Below, piece after piece: positions 24,202-33,028 of a stretch of 64,000 nucleotides of DNA. Position 1 is the stretch's first letter. Each line of letters starts with the position of its first letter. The DNA is from Amycolatopsis acididurans. Lineage in GTDB: Bacteria > Actinomycetota > Actinomycetes > Mycobacteriales > Pseudonocardiaceae. The notes under the pieces are model-generated. The model ran no database searches, was not told the origin of the DNA, and saw nothing but the letters and a program-made list of their open reading frames with translations. The position numbers and the translations under genes are program-made. The stretch spans positions 186,001-250,000 of the forward strand of contig NZ_JAAXLS010000005.1 of the NCBI RefSeq assembly GCF_012328925.1, in the 5' to 3' direction.

Positions 24202-24324
24202 CGCGGTTTTTCCACCCCTTTCACTTACACGATAAAGGGGATCGAGTCAGAAAACCAGCAGATGGGAATCGCGAATTGCCTGTTCAGGGCCGCGACCAAA
24301 TTTTCTTCGGCGTGCCGAAAAGAA

Positions 24325-25152
24325 TTATTTGTCGAGGATCCGGGCTATTTTCGCCGCCCCGCCCTTGTCGAGCCATCCGGCGAAAGTCAGCAGGTCGGGA
24401 TGGGTCTCACGGAGCGCGGCGACGTCGATCGTCGGCGTCTTGATCTGGTTCAGCAGCCGGTAGCCCTGTGCGAATCGCTCGTTGATCGAAGCCAGTTCGT
24501 CGATGGGCATTTGCTCGTAGGGAACGGTCCGGCCGAGGGCCGCGCTGATCGCGGCCGCGATCTCGCCGGGCCGGAGCGCGTCGCCGGCGAGTTCGATGGT
24601 CCGGCCGCGGAATCGCGCCGGGTCGGCGAAGGCGAGGGCCGCCAGTGCGGCGATGTCGTCGACGGCGATGAGTTCGACCAAGGTGTCGGGTTCGAGCGCG
24701 GCGCGCAAGGCGCCGTTGTGCAGGCCGAACAGCGGGTTGAGGTAGTTCTCCATGAACGACGCGGGCCGCAGCACGGTCGCCGAGACGCCGGACCCGGCGA
24801 TGATCCGCTCCGCGTCCGCCTTCGCACCGAGCGCGCCCATGCCCGAGCTGTACACGAGGTGCCGGACGCCGTGCTCGAGTGCCGCGTCGGCGATGTCCCG
24901 CGCGGCCTGCGACTCGTCCTCGTCCGGGGCCAGCGGTCCCGGGTGCACGAAGAACACCACGTCGGCGCCGCGTACGTGCTCCTTGATCGCGTTCCGGTCG
25001 CCTAGACCGCCGGCGACGATCTCGGCGCCGGCGAGCCCCTGTGCCTTGGCCGGATCGCGGGTCATGGCTCTCACCGGCACGCTGTCGGCGAGCAACCGTC
25101 TGGCGACCGCGCCGCCCTGCTGTCCGGTGGCGCCGGTGACGAACGCGAGCAT
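24325..25152 (-). CDS. NmrA/SDR-type NAD(P)-binding protein
   Basis: A 275-residue atypical short-chain dehydrogenase. The Rossmann start is FVTGATGQQGGAVARRLL, and a basic residue after the second strand (AMTRDPAK) suggests NADPH preference. HLVYSSGMGA and the following region lack a clean YxxxK, as in NmrA-like redox sensors and NAD(P)H:quinone oxidoreductase QorB-like proteins. The ATG at 25152 has GGAGG 5 bp upstream. A palindrome just upstream suggests local repression. It is divergent from the cyd operon. Confidence 0.88.
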   Translation of the reverse strand: MLAFVTGATGQQGGAVARRLLADSVPVRAMTRDPAKAQGLAGAEIVAGGLGDRNAIKEHVRGADVVFFVHPGPLAPDEDESQAARDIADAALEHGVRHLVYSSGMGALGAKADAERIIAGSGVSATVLRPASFMENYLNPLFGLHNGALRAALEPDTLVELIAVDDIAALAALAFADPARFRGRTIELAGDALRPGEIAAAISAALGRTVPYEQMPIDELASINERFAQGYRLLNQIKTPTIDVAALRETHPDLLTFAGWLDKGGAAKIARILDK

Positions 25153-25163
25153 GGGGTCCTCCA

Positions 25164-25176
25164 ATAACCGGGTTAT
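25164..25176. promoter_or_regulatory. Palindromic operator in the NmrA-like gene promoter
   Basis: ATAACC-G-GGTTAT is a perfect 13-bp palindrome starting 11 bp upstream of the NmrA-like start, next to its ribosome binding site. It has the size of a TetR, MarR or HxlR site. No cognate regulator gene is adjacent. Confidence 0.55.
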
Positions 25177-25229
25177 CAGTTCCGCTTTCGACGATACGGA
25201 ACGATCGCCCCGGTTGTCAAAAGAGGTGG

Positions 25230-25245
25230 CAGGACCTTGGTCCTG
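25230..25245. promoter_or_regulatory. DosR-like palindrome upstream of cydA
   Basis: CAGGACCTTGGTCCTG is a perfect 16-bp palindrome ending 58 bp before the cydA start. Its core GGAC-C-TT-G-GTCC has the spacing and WW centre of the mycobacterial DosR box (core GGGACTWWAGTCCC). A further TCGGGAC half-site lies at 25252-25258. A DosR-like regulator is encoded at 38839-39468 and a DevS-like kinase ends this operon. Confidence 0.6.
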
Positions 25246-25303
25246 TCAAGATCGGGACCCCGGCACCTGCTGCCCGCGCGCCCGCGCGACAAGACTGATC
25301 AGC

Positions 25304-26785
25304 GTGGATGTACTGGAACTCGCCAGGTGGCAGTTCGGAATCACGACCGTCTACCACTTCCTGATGGTCCCGTTGACCATCGGCCTTTCCGTGCTCGTCG
25401 CCGGCATGCAGACCGCGTGGGTGCGCACCGGTGAGCAGCGGTACTACAAGATGACGAAGTTCTGGGGCAAGCTGCTGCTGGTCAACTTCGCGATGGGCGT
25501 GGTGACCGGCATCGTGCAGGAGTTCCAGTTCGGGATGAACTGGAACGCCTACTCCCGCTTCGTCGGGGACGTGTTCGGGGCACCGCTGGCGATGGAGGGC
25601 CTCGTCGCGTTCTTCGTCGAGTCGACGTTCCTCGGCCTGTGGATCTTCGGCTGGGACCGGCTGCCCAAGAAGGTGCACCTCGCCTGCGCCTGGGCGTTCT
25701 CCCTCGCGACCGTGGCCTCGGCGTACTTCATCCTGGCCGCGAACTCGTGGATGCAGCATCCGGTCGGGGTGGAGTTCGTCAACGGCAAGCCGACGATGAA
25801 CTCGATCTGGGCGGTGCTGACGAACAACACGGCGCTCGCCGCGATCCCGCACACGATCGCCGGTGCCTTCTCGGTCGCGGCCGCGTTCATCGTCGGCGTC
25901 GCGGCGTGGCACCTGTGGCGCAAGCGCAAGACCGACGACGAGCACCGCACGGCCTGGCGGTCCTCGCTGCGGCTCGGCGGCTGGGTGGGTGTCGTGGCCT
26001 TCGCGGTGCTCGCGATCACCGGTGACACCCAGGGCAAGCTGATGTTCCAGCAGCAGCCGATGAAGATGGCCTCGGCGGAGGCCCTGTGCCACACCGAGCA
26101 GCCCGCGAGCTTCTCGATCATCGCGATCGGCGACGTGGCCAGGCAGAACTGCGAGGACGTCAAGACGTTCAACGTGCCGGCGCTGCTGAGCTTCCTGGCG
26201 CACAACGACTTCTCGACGCAGGTCAAGGGCGTGGAGGACCTGGTCACCGAGTACCAGGCGAAGTACGGGACCAACTACCCGAACGACCCGGCGCTCGGCG
26301 AGCTGGCGGGCAAGCCGATCGACTACGTGCCGAGCCTGCCGGTGACCTACTGGGGCTTCCGGATCATGATCGGGTTCGGCGCGATCTCGGCCGGGATCGG
26401 CGTGCTGGCCCTGTGGTTCACCAGGCGCGGGCGGATCCCGGACACGAAGTGGTTCCCGCGCATCGCGCTGCTGGGCATCGCGACACCGTTCATCGGCAAC
26501 AGCGCCGGCTGGATCTTCACCGAGATGGGCCGTCAGCCGTTCGTCGTCGTGCCCAACCCGTCGGGGGTGGACGGGGTGTGGATGTTCACCGCGCAGGCCG
26601 TGTCGAACGTGACGACCGGCGAGGTGTGGACCTCGCTGATCTCGCTCACCACGTTGTATCTCGCGCTCGGCGTGGTCGAGTTGTTCCTGATGCGCAAGTA
26701 CGTCCGCGGCGGGATCGACGGGGTGCTCCCGCCGCCGAAGGACCCGAAACGGGATGACGACGATGCCCTCGCCTTCGCCTACTAA
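25304..26785 (+). CDS. cydA: Cytochrome bd oxidase subunit I
   Basis: A 493-residue membrane quinol oxidase subunit that reduces O2 with high affinity. Heme ligand His19 is in TTVYHFLMVP, the second His in AAIPHTIAG, and the Met ligand in FTEMGRQPF. The Q-loop is the short type (LMFQQQPMKMASAEAL). The GTG start has no clear ribosome site. It heads an operon with cydB, a cydDC fusion and a sensor kinase. The C-terminal tail is charged (PKDPKRDDDDA). Confidence 0.97.
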   Translation: MDVLELARWQFGITTVYHFLMVPLTIGLSVLVAGMQTAWVRTGEQRYYKMTKFWGKLLLVNFAMGVVTGIVQEFQFGMNWNAYSRFVGDVFGAPLAMEGLVAFFVESTFLGLWIFGWDRLPKKVHLACAWAFSLATVASAYFILAANSWMQHPVGVEFVNGKPTMNSIWAVLTNNTALAAIPHTIAGAFSVAAAFIVGVAAWHLWRKRKTDDEHRTAWRSSLRLGGWVGVVAFAVLAITGDTQGKLMFQQQPMKMASAEALCHTEQPASFSIIAIGDVARQNCEDVKTFNVPALLSFLAHNDFSTQVKGVEDLVTEYQAKYGTNYPNDPALGELAGKPIDYVPSLPVTYWGFRIMIGFGAISAGIGVLALWFTRRGRIPDTKWFPRIALLGIATPFIGNSAGWIFTEMGRQPFVVVPNPSGVDGVWMFTAQAVSNVTTGEVWTSLISLTTLYLALGVVELFLMRKYVRGGIDGVLPPPKDPKRDDDDALAFAY

Positions 26786-26790
26786 CAGCC

Positions 26791-26830
26791 TGTGGACAAC
26801 TGAGGAATCTGTGCACAACTTTGTGGATAA
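26791..26830. promoter_or_regulatory. Cluster of three DnaA-box-like 9-mers between cydA and cydB
   Basis: TGTGGACAA (26791-26799), TGTGCACAA (26810-26818) and TGTGGATAA (26822-26830) all point the same way. The first is the exact complement of the high-GC actinomycete box TTGTCCACA, and the third is the complement of the classical TTATCCACA. The cluster fills the short gap before the cydB ribosome site. Confidence 0.5.
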
Positions 26831-26848
26831 CCGTGAGGAGGTAGCGCG

Positions 26849-27856
26849 ATGAGCCTGGAAACCGTGTGGTTCTGCATCATCGTGATCTTCTGGCTCGGCT
26901 ACCTCTTCCTCGAGGGCTTCGACTTCGGGGTGGGCATGCTGCTGCCGATCCTCGGCCGGAACGACACCGAGCGGCGCGTCCTGATCAACACGATCGGTCC
27001 GGTGTGGGACGGCAACGAGGTGTGGCTCATCGTCGCGGCCGGGGCGATGTTCGCGGCGTTCCCCGGCTGGTACGCGTCGCTGTTCTCCAGCGCCTACCTG
27101 CCGCTGCTGCTGGTCCTGCTCGCGCTGATCGGCCGGGGCGTCGCGTTCGAGTACCGCGGCAAGGTCGACTCGCGGCGGTGGCGCCGCACCTGGGACCGCG
27201 TGATCATGATCGGCTCGTGGATCCCGCCGCTGGGCGTCGGCCTCGTGCTCACCACCACGGTGCTCGGGCTGCCACTGGACGCGCACGGCAACCGTGTCGG
27301 ATCGGCCTTCGAAGCGATTCGCTGGGACACGCTGCTCGGCGCGCTCGCCGTGGTCGGATTCTCGTTCGTGCACGGCGCGGCCTTCCTCGCCCTCAAGACC
27401 GGCGGTGAGCTTCGGGAGCGCGCGAGGTCGCTGGCGGTCCGGGCACTGCCGGTCGCGCTGGTGCCGCTCATGGCGCTGCTGCTGCTGGTCCAGTGGCGCG
27501 AAGGTGCATTGTGGACGGTCGTGCCGCTCGTCGTGACCGTGGTCGCGGCGGCGATCGCGTGGCGCAAGCTCGTCGTGGACCGGGACGGACAGGCGTTCGC
27601 GGCGCTGGGTGTGACGATCGCGGCCGCCATGGTCACCCTTTTCGGCGCGCTGTATCCCGACGTACTTCCCTCTACTGTGGACCCTGCCAACTCGCTGACG
27701 GTCGCGGGCGCGGCATCCAGTCCGTACACGCTGAAGGTGATCACCTGGGTCGGCGCGTTCGGCGCTCCGGCCGTGCTGGTCTACCAGGGCTGGACCTACT
27801 GGGTGTTCCGCAAGCGCATCAGCGCCGGTCACATTCCGCCGGTGCACACCCCATGA
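26849..27856 (+). CDS. cydB: Cytochrome bd oxidase subunit II
   Basis: A 335-residue, about 9-TM partner of CydA. Family features are the opening FWLGYLFLEGFDFGVGMLLP, GPVWDGNEVWLIVAAGAMFAAFP and the C-terminal TYWVFRKRI. A strong GAGGAGG lies 7 bp before the ATG. Translation is coupled to the cydDC fusion by ATGA. Confidence 0.97.
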   Translation: MSLETVWFCIIVIFWLGYLFLEGFDFGVGMLLPILGRNDTERRVLINTIGPVWDGNEVWLIVAAGAMFAAFPGWYASLFSSAYLPLLLVLLALIGRGVAFEYRGKVDSRRWRRTWDRVIMIGSWIPPLGVGLVLTTTVLGLPLDAHGNRVGSAFEAIRWDTLLGALAVVGFSFVHGAAFLALKTGGELRERARSLAVRALPVALVPLMALLLLVQWREGALWTVVPLVVTVVAAAIAWRKLVVDRDGQAFAALGVTIAAAMVTLFGALYPDVLPSTVDPANSLTVAGAASSPYTLKVITWVGAFGAPAVLVYQGWTYWVFRKRISAGHIPPVHTP

Positions 27857-30800
27857 GCTTTCCCGGACGTTCCACCCTTCCCGCAGATGTGTCCACAACG
27901 GACACGGGGCGCCTGGGAAAGGGACCGCTCGGCGCGCTGCCGGTTCTCTCCGCGGCGGCGCGCCGGGCGCTCGTTCTCGCCGCATTGCTGTCGCTGATCA
28001 ACGCGGCGGCCTTGGTGGCGCAGGCATTTCTGCTCGCATCGGCGTGCGCCGCGATCGTCGACGGGCGTGGGCCCGACGGGTTCGCGCCGCTGCTGGGCGT
28101 CGTGCTCGCGCGGTCGCTGGTCACCTGGTCGATGCGCGTGGTCGCCGCCCGCGCGGCCGCCGGAGCCAAGGAGGAACTGCGCGCGAAGGCGGTCGACCAC
28201 GCGATGCGGCTCGGTCCCGAGTGGATCGCCGCGCGGGGCCCCGCGGAGCTGACCGCGCTGACGACCAGAGGCCTGGACGCGCTCGACGCCTACTTCACCG
28301 ACTACCTGCCCGCGCTGGTGACCGCCGCGGTGGTGCCGCTCGGCGCCGGTGCCGCGGTGCTGTTCACGGACTGGCCGTCCGCCGTGATCATCGCGCTGAC
28401 CGTGCCGCTGCTGCCGATGTTCGCGATCCTCGTCGGCCGCTACACCGCCACCAGGACCGCCGCCGCGACCGACGCGATGCACCGGATGTCCGGGCAGTTG
28501 CTGGAACTCGTGCGCGCACTGCCGGTGCTCGCCGCGTTCCGGCGGGCCGACGCCCAGGCGCGGACGGTGCGGCTGGTGTCGGACAAACACCGCCGCGCGA
28601 CCATGAAGACCCTGCGTGTGGCGTTCTCGTCGGCGTTCGTACTGGAACTGGCGGCCACCTTGTCGGTGGCGCTCGTCGCGGTGGTCATCGGGGTGCGGCT
28701 GGTCGCCGGCGATCTGCCGCTGGTGATCGGGCTCGGGGTGCTGATCCTCGCGCCCGAGTGCTACCAGCCGCTGCGCTCGGTCGGGGCCGCGTTCCACGCG
28801 AGCGAGGACGGCGTCGAGGCCGTTCGCCGGGTCAGCGAGTTGCTCGCCGAACCGGTCGCCGCCGACGGCACGCAGGTGCCCGGCCGTGGCGAGGTCCGCG
28901 TGGAGAACCTGCGCGTCGCGCGGCGCGGCGGGTTCGCGCCCGACGGGGAGTCCTTCTCCGTCCGGCCGGGCGAGGCGGTCTGGCTCCGGTCCCCGAGTGG
29001 GGCAGGCAAGTCGACCACGCTCGCGGCGCTGCTCGGATTCGTCCGGCCCGCCTCCGGCGTGATCAGCGTCGACGGTGTGACCGATATCGATATGTCGACA
29101 TTCAGGCGGAGCATCGCGTGGGTGCCGCAGTCACCGGGCTTCGCGGGCGGCACCGTCCGGGACGAGCTGCCGGACGACGCCGGTGAGGTGCTGGCCTCGC
29201 TGAACCTCACCGGTATCGAGGACCGGCCGGTGCACAAGCTCTCGCTGGGGCAGCGACAGCGGGTGGCGGTCGCGCGGGCGTTGTTGCGGCTGCGCGAGGG
29301 AGCCTGGCTCCTGCTGCTCGACGAACCGACCGCGCATCTCGACGCCGCGAACGCGGCCCTGGTCATGCTGGCCGTCGAGGACGCGCGCAGGCGCGGAGCC
29401 GCGGTGGTCATCGCCGCGCACGACCGGCCCGCCGCCGTGACCGTGCCCGCGTCGGCCGAGCCGCCACGCGAGACGGTGCCGCCGGCCCAGGGCAAGAGCC
29501 GCAAGCTCCGCCTCGACCGCCGCTTCCTCGCGGGCGCGGCGCTGGGCGCGCTCGCGCTCGTCTCGGGGCTCGCGCTGACCGCCACCTCGGGCTGGCTGAT
29601 CGCGAAGGCGTCCCAGCAGCCGCCGATCCTCACCCTGACCGTCGCCGTCGTGGGCGTGCGGGCGTTCGGTCTCGGGCGCGCCGGGCTGCGCTACGCGGAA
29701 CGGCTGGTCACGCACGACGCCGCCTTCCGCACCGCGGGCAGGCTGCGGGTCGAGCTGTGGCGCGGGCTGGTCCGGCAGGGACCGGCGCGCGGGCTGCGGC
29801 ACGGCGAGGGACAGCGGCGGCTCGTCGCGGACGTCGATACAGTGCGCGATCTGCTCCCACGCGTGCTCACCCCGCCGCTGGTCGCGGCGATCGTGCTGGT
29901 GTGCGCCGTCGCGGTGCAGGCGGCCGTACTGCCCGCGGCCGGGCTGGTGCTCGCCGGGGCCGTGCTGATCGGCGCGCTCGCCGGACCCGCGCTCGCGTTG
30001 CGGTTCGAGCGCCGCGCCACCTCGGCGCTGGCGGAAGGACGCCGTTCGGTCAACGCGAAGGTGCTGGAACTGTTCGAGGGCGCGGCCGAACTGCTGGCCT
30101 TCGACGGCTACCGCGCCCGCCGCGAGGACTTGGCCCGCACCGATGCCGAGCTCGTCGCGCAGGCCCGTCGGCAGGCGTTCGGCGCGGGCGCCGCGGACGG
30201 GCTGATCGCGCTGGTCACCGGCGTCGCCGCGGCGGCCGGGGTGTGGCTCGCGGCCGGTCGCGTCGAGCCCACGCTCGCCCCCGTCCTCGCGCTCGTACCG
30301 CTCGCGCTGGCCGAGGTGCTCGGGATGCTGCCGCCGGTCGCCCAGCACTGGGACACGTTGCGGCACGCCCGCGCCCGGCTCGAACTGCCCGAGGTCCCCG
30401 CGCCACGCGTCGAGCACGGCGAGCTCGCGTTGCACGACGCCGACCTGGGCTGGCCGGACACCGAACCCGTGCTGCGCGGCGTGAACCTGGCCGTTCCCAA
30501 GGGCACGCACGTCGCCGTGACCGGACCCTCGGGTGCCGGCAAGTCGACGCTGCTCGCCGGCCTGCTCGGCTTTCTGGACCCGGCGCGGGGGAGCGTGCGG
30601 GTGCCCGCCGAGGTGGCGTGGGCGCCACAGGATCCGCGGCTCGTGTCGACCACGGTCGCCGAGAACCTGCGACTCGCCGATCCGCACGCCTCCGAGGAGC
30701 GCATGGCCGAGGCGCTCAGGCTCGCCTGCCTTGACCTGAGCCTGGACACGGTGCTCACCAGCGGGGGCAGCGGTCTATCCGGCGGCCAGGCGCAGCGCCT

Positions 30801-31029
30801 CGCGCTCGCCCGCGCGCTGCTCGCCGACGCCGAACTCGTGCTGCTCGACGAGCCGACCGCGCATCTGGACGAGCCGACCGCTCGCAAGATCAGGGACAAC
30901 CTGCGCGAGGCGCTCGCCGGGCGGACGGTCGTGCACGTGACGCACCATCCGGAGGAGGCCGCCGACGCCGACGTGGTGCTGGAAGTGCGCGACGGCCGCG
31001 TGCTGGTCCGGGAGGGCGTCTACCCTTGA
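27853..31029 (+). CDS. cydDC: Fused CydD-CydC ABC exporter
   Basis: A 1058-residue protein made of two complete ABC half-transporters in one chain, CydD first and CydC second. Half 1 has six TM helices, then Walker A SPSGAGKST, signature LSLGQRQ, Walker B LLLLDEPTAHLD and the H-loop AAHDR. Half 2 begins near residue 550 with a new TM domain (LTATSGWLIAKAS is typical of CydC), then GPSGAGKST, LSGGQAQ, LVLLDEPTAHLD and VTHHPEEA. CydDC exports reduced thiols (glutathione or cysteine in E. coli) and is required to assemble cytochrome bd. Fusion is common in Streptomyces-like actinobacteria. Confidence 0.95.
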   Translation: MSFPGRSTLPADVSTTDTGRLGKGPLGALPVLSAAARRALVLAALLSLINAAALVAQAFLLASACAAIVDGRGPDGFAPLLGVVLARSLVTWSMRVVAARAAAGAKEELRAKAVDHAMRLGPEWIAARGPAELTALTTRGLDALDAYFTDYLPALVTAAVVPLGAGAAVLFTDWPSAVIIALTVPLLPMFAILVGRYTATRTAAATDAMHRMSGQLLELVRALPVLAAFRRADAQARTVRLVSDKHRRATMKTLRVAFSSAFVLELAATLSVALVAVVIGVRLVAGDLPLVIGLGVLILAPECYQPLRSVGAAFHASEDGVEAVRRVSELLAEPVAADGTQVPGRGEVRVENLRVARRGGFAPDGESFSVRPGEAVWLRSPSGAGKSTTLAALLGFVRPASGVISVDGVTDIDMSTFRRSIAWVPQSPGFAGGTVRDELPDDAGEVLASLNLTGIEDRPVHKLSLGQRQRVAVARALLRLREGAWLLLLDEPTAHLDAANAALVMLAVEDARRRGAAVVIAAHDRPAAVTVPASAEPPRETVPPAQGKSRKLRLDRRFLAGAALGALALVSGLALTATSGWLIAKASQQPPILTLTVAVVGVRAFGLGRAGLRYAERLVTHDAAFRTAGRLRVELWRGLVRQGPARGLRHGEGQRRLVADVDTVRDLLPRVLTPPLVAAIVLVCAVAVQAAVLPAAGLVLAGAVLIGALAGPALALRFERRATSALAEGRRSVNAKVLELFEGAAELLAFDGYRARREDLARTDAELVAQARRQAFGAGAADGLIALVTGVAAAAGVWLAAGRVEPTLAPVLALVPLALAEVLGMLPPVAQHWDTLRHARARLELPEVPAPRVEHGELALHDADLGWPDTEPVLRGVNLAVPKGTHVAVTGPSGAGKSTLLAGLLGFLDPARGSVRVPAEVAWAPQDPRLVSTTVAENLRLADPHASEERMAEALRLACLDLSLDTVLTSGGSGLSGGQAQRLALARALLADAELVLLDEPTAHLDEPTARKIRDNLREALAGRTVVHVTHHPEEAADADVVLEVRDGRVLVREGVYP

Positions 31030-32210
31030 TATCGCTCATGGAACCGACCCTTGCCGCCCACGCGTTGTCCGCGGCCACCGAGATCACGACGGCCGCGCTG
31101 TCCGGCGACGAACCGTCCGCCGTACTCGCGTCCGTGGTGCGCAAGGCGGCGGAGATGGCCGAGGCGGACCTCGGCCTGGTGATGGTCCGCGCCGAGGACG
31201 GCAGCGTGTCGGTCGAGGCCGGGTACGGCACGAAGGCCGACGTGCGCGGACTACTGCTGCCACCCGATTCGGCCGCGGGCACGGTCGCGCGCGGCGGCGA
31301 AGCCATCGTCGCCGACGACTTCACCATCGACCCGCGCACCGCGCCGTACGTCCCGGACGAACTCAGCGGCTACGGCCCCTTCGCGGCCACCCCGTTCGGC
31401 GCCGGCGGCCGGGTGCTGGGCTCGCTGGCCGTGTACCGGCTCAAGGGGCAACCGGGCTTCTTGCCGGAGACGATCGACGTACTGACCGCGTTCGCGGCGC
31501 AGGTCGGCGTGGTGCTGGCGCTCGCGGAGGGCGCGACCGCGCGGCACGAGGTGACGCTGTACCAGGAACGGGAACGCATCGCCCGCGAACTGCACGACGT
31601 GATCGTGCAGCGGCTGTACGCGGCGGGGATGCAGCTGGACCGGGTGCGGCGCCGGATGCGCAAGCGGTTCGCCGGCACGGACGCGGTGAAGCTGGGCGAG
31701 GCGATCGACCAGCTCGACCAGACGATCGAGGAGATCCGCGCGACCGTGCGCGGCCTGCGGTCCCCGGCGCCGGAGCCCGAGTCGAACCCGGCGACGGATC
31801 TGGCGCAGTCCGCGCGCGACGAGGTGCGCATCGCCGAGGAGCTGCTCGGCTACCCGCCCACGCTGGAGCTTTCCGGCGAGTTCGCCGACATTCCCGCCGA
31901 GCGCGCGGACCACATCCGCGCCGCACTGCGCGAGGCACTGTCCAATGTGGTCAGGCATTCGGGGGCGAGCGAGACGAGGGTGACCCTGCACCGGGACGCC
32001 CACGAGATCCGGCTGCGGGTCCGGGACAACGGGGCCGGCGTCCCGCACGGCGTCGCCACCAGGGGTCTGCGCCACCTCGCCGAACGTGCCAAGAGTGCGG
32101 GCGGGAAGTTCTACATCAACTCCTCACCGAGCCTCGGCACGCTCGTCGCGTTCGATCTGCCGCTCAACCCGCCCGCTCAGGAACGAAGCGCGGCCAGCCG
32201 GGTCAACTGA
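31026..32210 (+). CDS. DevS/NarX-type sensor histidine kinase with GAF domain, last gene of the cyd operon
   Basis: A 394-residue cytoplasmic kinase. The GAF domain covers about residues 15-168, HisKA_3 has His190 in RERIARELHDVIVQRLY, and HATPase has ALREALSNVVRHSGA and DNGAGVP. The kinase core is like mycobacterial DevS/DosT, but there is one GAF domain, not two, and the GAF has no internal His to bind heme, so the signal is unknown. The TTG start overlaps the cydDC stop (TTGA) with GGAGGG 9 bp upstream; ATG 31038 is an alternative. No regulator gene is adjacent; the DosR-like one at 38839 is the obvious candidate partner. Confidence 0.92.
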   Translation: MISLMEPTLAAHALSAATEITTAALSGDEPSAVLASVVRKAAEMAEADLGLVMVRAEDGSVSVEAGYGTKADVRGLLLPPDSAAGTVARGGEAIVADDFTIDPRTAPYVPDELSGYGPFAATPFGAGGRVLGSLAVYRLKGQPGFLPETIDVLTAFAAQVGVVLALAEGATARHEVTLYQERERIARELHDVIVQRLYAAGMQLDRVRRRMRKRFAGTDAVKLGEAIDQLDQTIEEIRATVRGLRSPAPEPESNPATDLAQSARDEVRIAEELLGYPPTLELSGEFADIPAERADHIRAALREALSNVVRHSGASETRVTLHRDAHEIRLRVRDNGAGVPHGVATRGLRHLAERAKSAGGKFYINSSPSLGTLVAFDLPLNPPAQERSAASRVN

Positions 32211-32947
32211 TCGCGGGATGCGGCCGCCACCTCCGACGGCACGCCCAGCTCGGCGAGCATTTCGGCGGCCGCGGCCATCTCCGAACTGCGCCGCACGGCG
32301 TGCTTGCGCGAACCGCTCTCCAATCGGTCCACAGTGGACTCGTTCGCCGAGGTCAGTTCGGTGACGATGACCTGGCGCAGCCAGTCCTCGCACCCCGCGG
32401 CGCGGGCGGCTTCCAGCGCCTCGACCACCGCCGCCGACATGCCCTTGAAGAACACGCTGCGCAGGAGCTTGCGCTCGGCGGCCAGACCGGCCGCACCCGC
32501 CATGACCTCGACCGACGCACCGAACGAGGTCAGGATCCGTGCCACGTCCGCGGCCGCGACGCCGGTCGCGAGCAGCGGCACCTTCAACCCGCGGCCCGGT
32601 ACCGGCGCCATGATCGCGACGTCCGCGAAGGGCACCCCGTGCTCCGCGGCGATGGCCGCCAGTTCGCGCTTCCGTCCGGGGGAAGACGTGTTCAGATCCG
32701 CCCAGACGGCGCCGGAGGCACCCGCCAGTCCCGCACGCAGTGCGTCGACCGACACTGACGCGCTGTTCACGCTGAGTACCAGGTCCGCGCCCCGCGCGGC
32801 CTCGGCCTCGGAATCCGTGTCGAGCACACCGTCGCCGGCGGTGACGGCCGGGTCGTAGCCACGAACCACGGCACCCGCCGCGACAAGGTCACGGGCCAGG
32901 TGGCCGCCCGCCTCGCCGAGGCCGAGTATCGCGATCGTTTCCGGCAT
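32177..32947 (-). CDS. 6-phosphogluconate-dehydrogenase-like NAD(P) oxidoreductase with DUF1932
   Basis: A 256-residue protein of the beta-hydroxyacid dehydrogenase superfamily. It has an N-terminal Rossmann fold (AILGLGEAGGHLARDLVAAG) and a C-terminal DUF1932 helical domain with the catalytic Lys region (LAAERKLLRSVFFKGMSA). It probably oxidises a short branched hydroxyacid. The ATG at 32947 has GGGAG 6 bp upstream. It is divergent from the GntR regulator and shares an 81-bp control region with it. Its 3' end overlaps the kinase gene by 34 bp. Confidence 0.88.
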   Translation of the reverse strand: MPETIAILGLGEAGGHLARDLVAAGAVVRGYDPAVTAGDGVLDTDSEAEAARGADLVLSVNSASVSVDALRAGLAGASGAVWADLNTSSPGRKRELAAIAAEHGVPFADVAIMAPVPGRGLKVPLLATGVAAADVARILTSFGASVEVMAGAAGLAAERKLLRSVFFKGMSAAVVEALEAARAAGCEDWLRQVIVTELTSANESTVDRLESGSRKHAVRRSSEMAAAAEMLAELGVPSEVAAASRDQLTRLAALRS

Positions 32948-32979
32948 AGCAGACTCCCATCGAAATGCGGGTATTAGTC

Positions 32980-33000
32980 TTGAGTAGACGATGTACTCAA
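32980..33000. promoter_or_regulatory. Inverted repeat in the divergent dehydrogenase/GntR promoter
   Basis: TTGAGTA (32980-32986) and TACTCAA (32994-33000) are perfect inverted arms separated by 7 bp. The repeat lies 33 bp from the dehydrogenase start and 28 bp from the GntR start, well placed to affect both genes. Confidence 0.5.
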
Positions 33001-33004
33001 CAAA

Positions 33005-33016
33005 ATTGTCAACAAA
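33005..33016. promoter_or_regulatory. GntR (FadR-type) operator at the regulator promoter
   Basis: ATTGTCAACAAA keeps the TTGTnAACAA core of the perfect palindrome found before the operon at 33731. It lies 12 bp before the GntR start codon, as expected for autoregulation. Confidence 0.6.
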
Positions 33017-33028
33017 GCAGGGGTAGCC

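Noticed and set aside
24305..24320. Intrinsic terminator (TTCGGC-gt-GCCGAA) after the NmrA-like gene
   Set aside because: The stem is only 6 bp and no U-run follows it on either strand.
24202..24324. yybP-ykoY manganese riboswitch before the GDT1 transporter
   Set aside because: The conserved GGGGAGUAG core and partner loop could not be found.
26791..26830. Replication origin
   Set aside because: Only three boxes in 40 bp within an operon, with no dnaA or dnaN nearby and no AT-rich unwinding region.
25217..27985. Long minus-strand open frame across cydAB
   Set aside because: Antisense shadow of recognised cytochrome bd genes; no domain or start signal.
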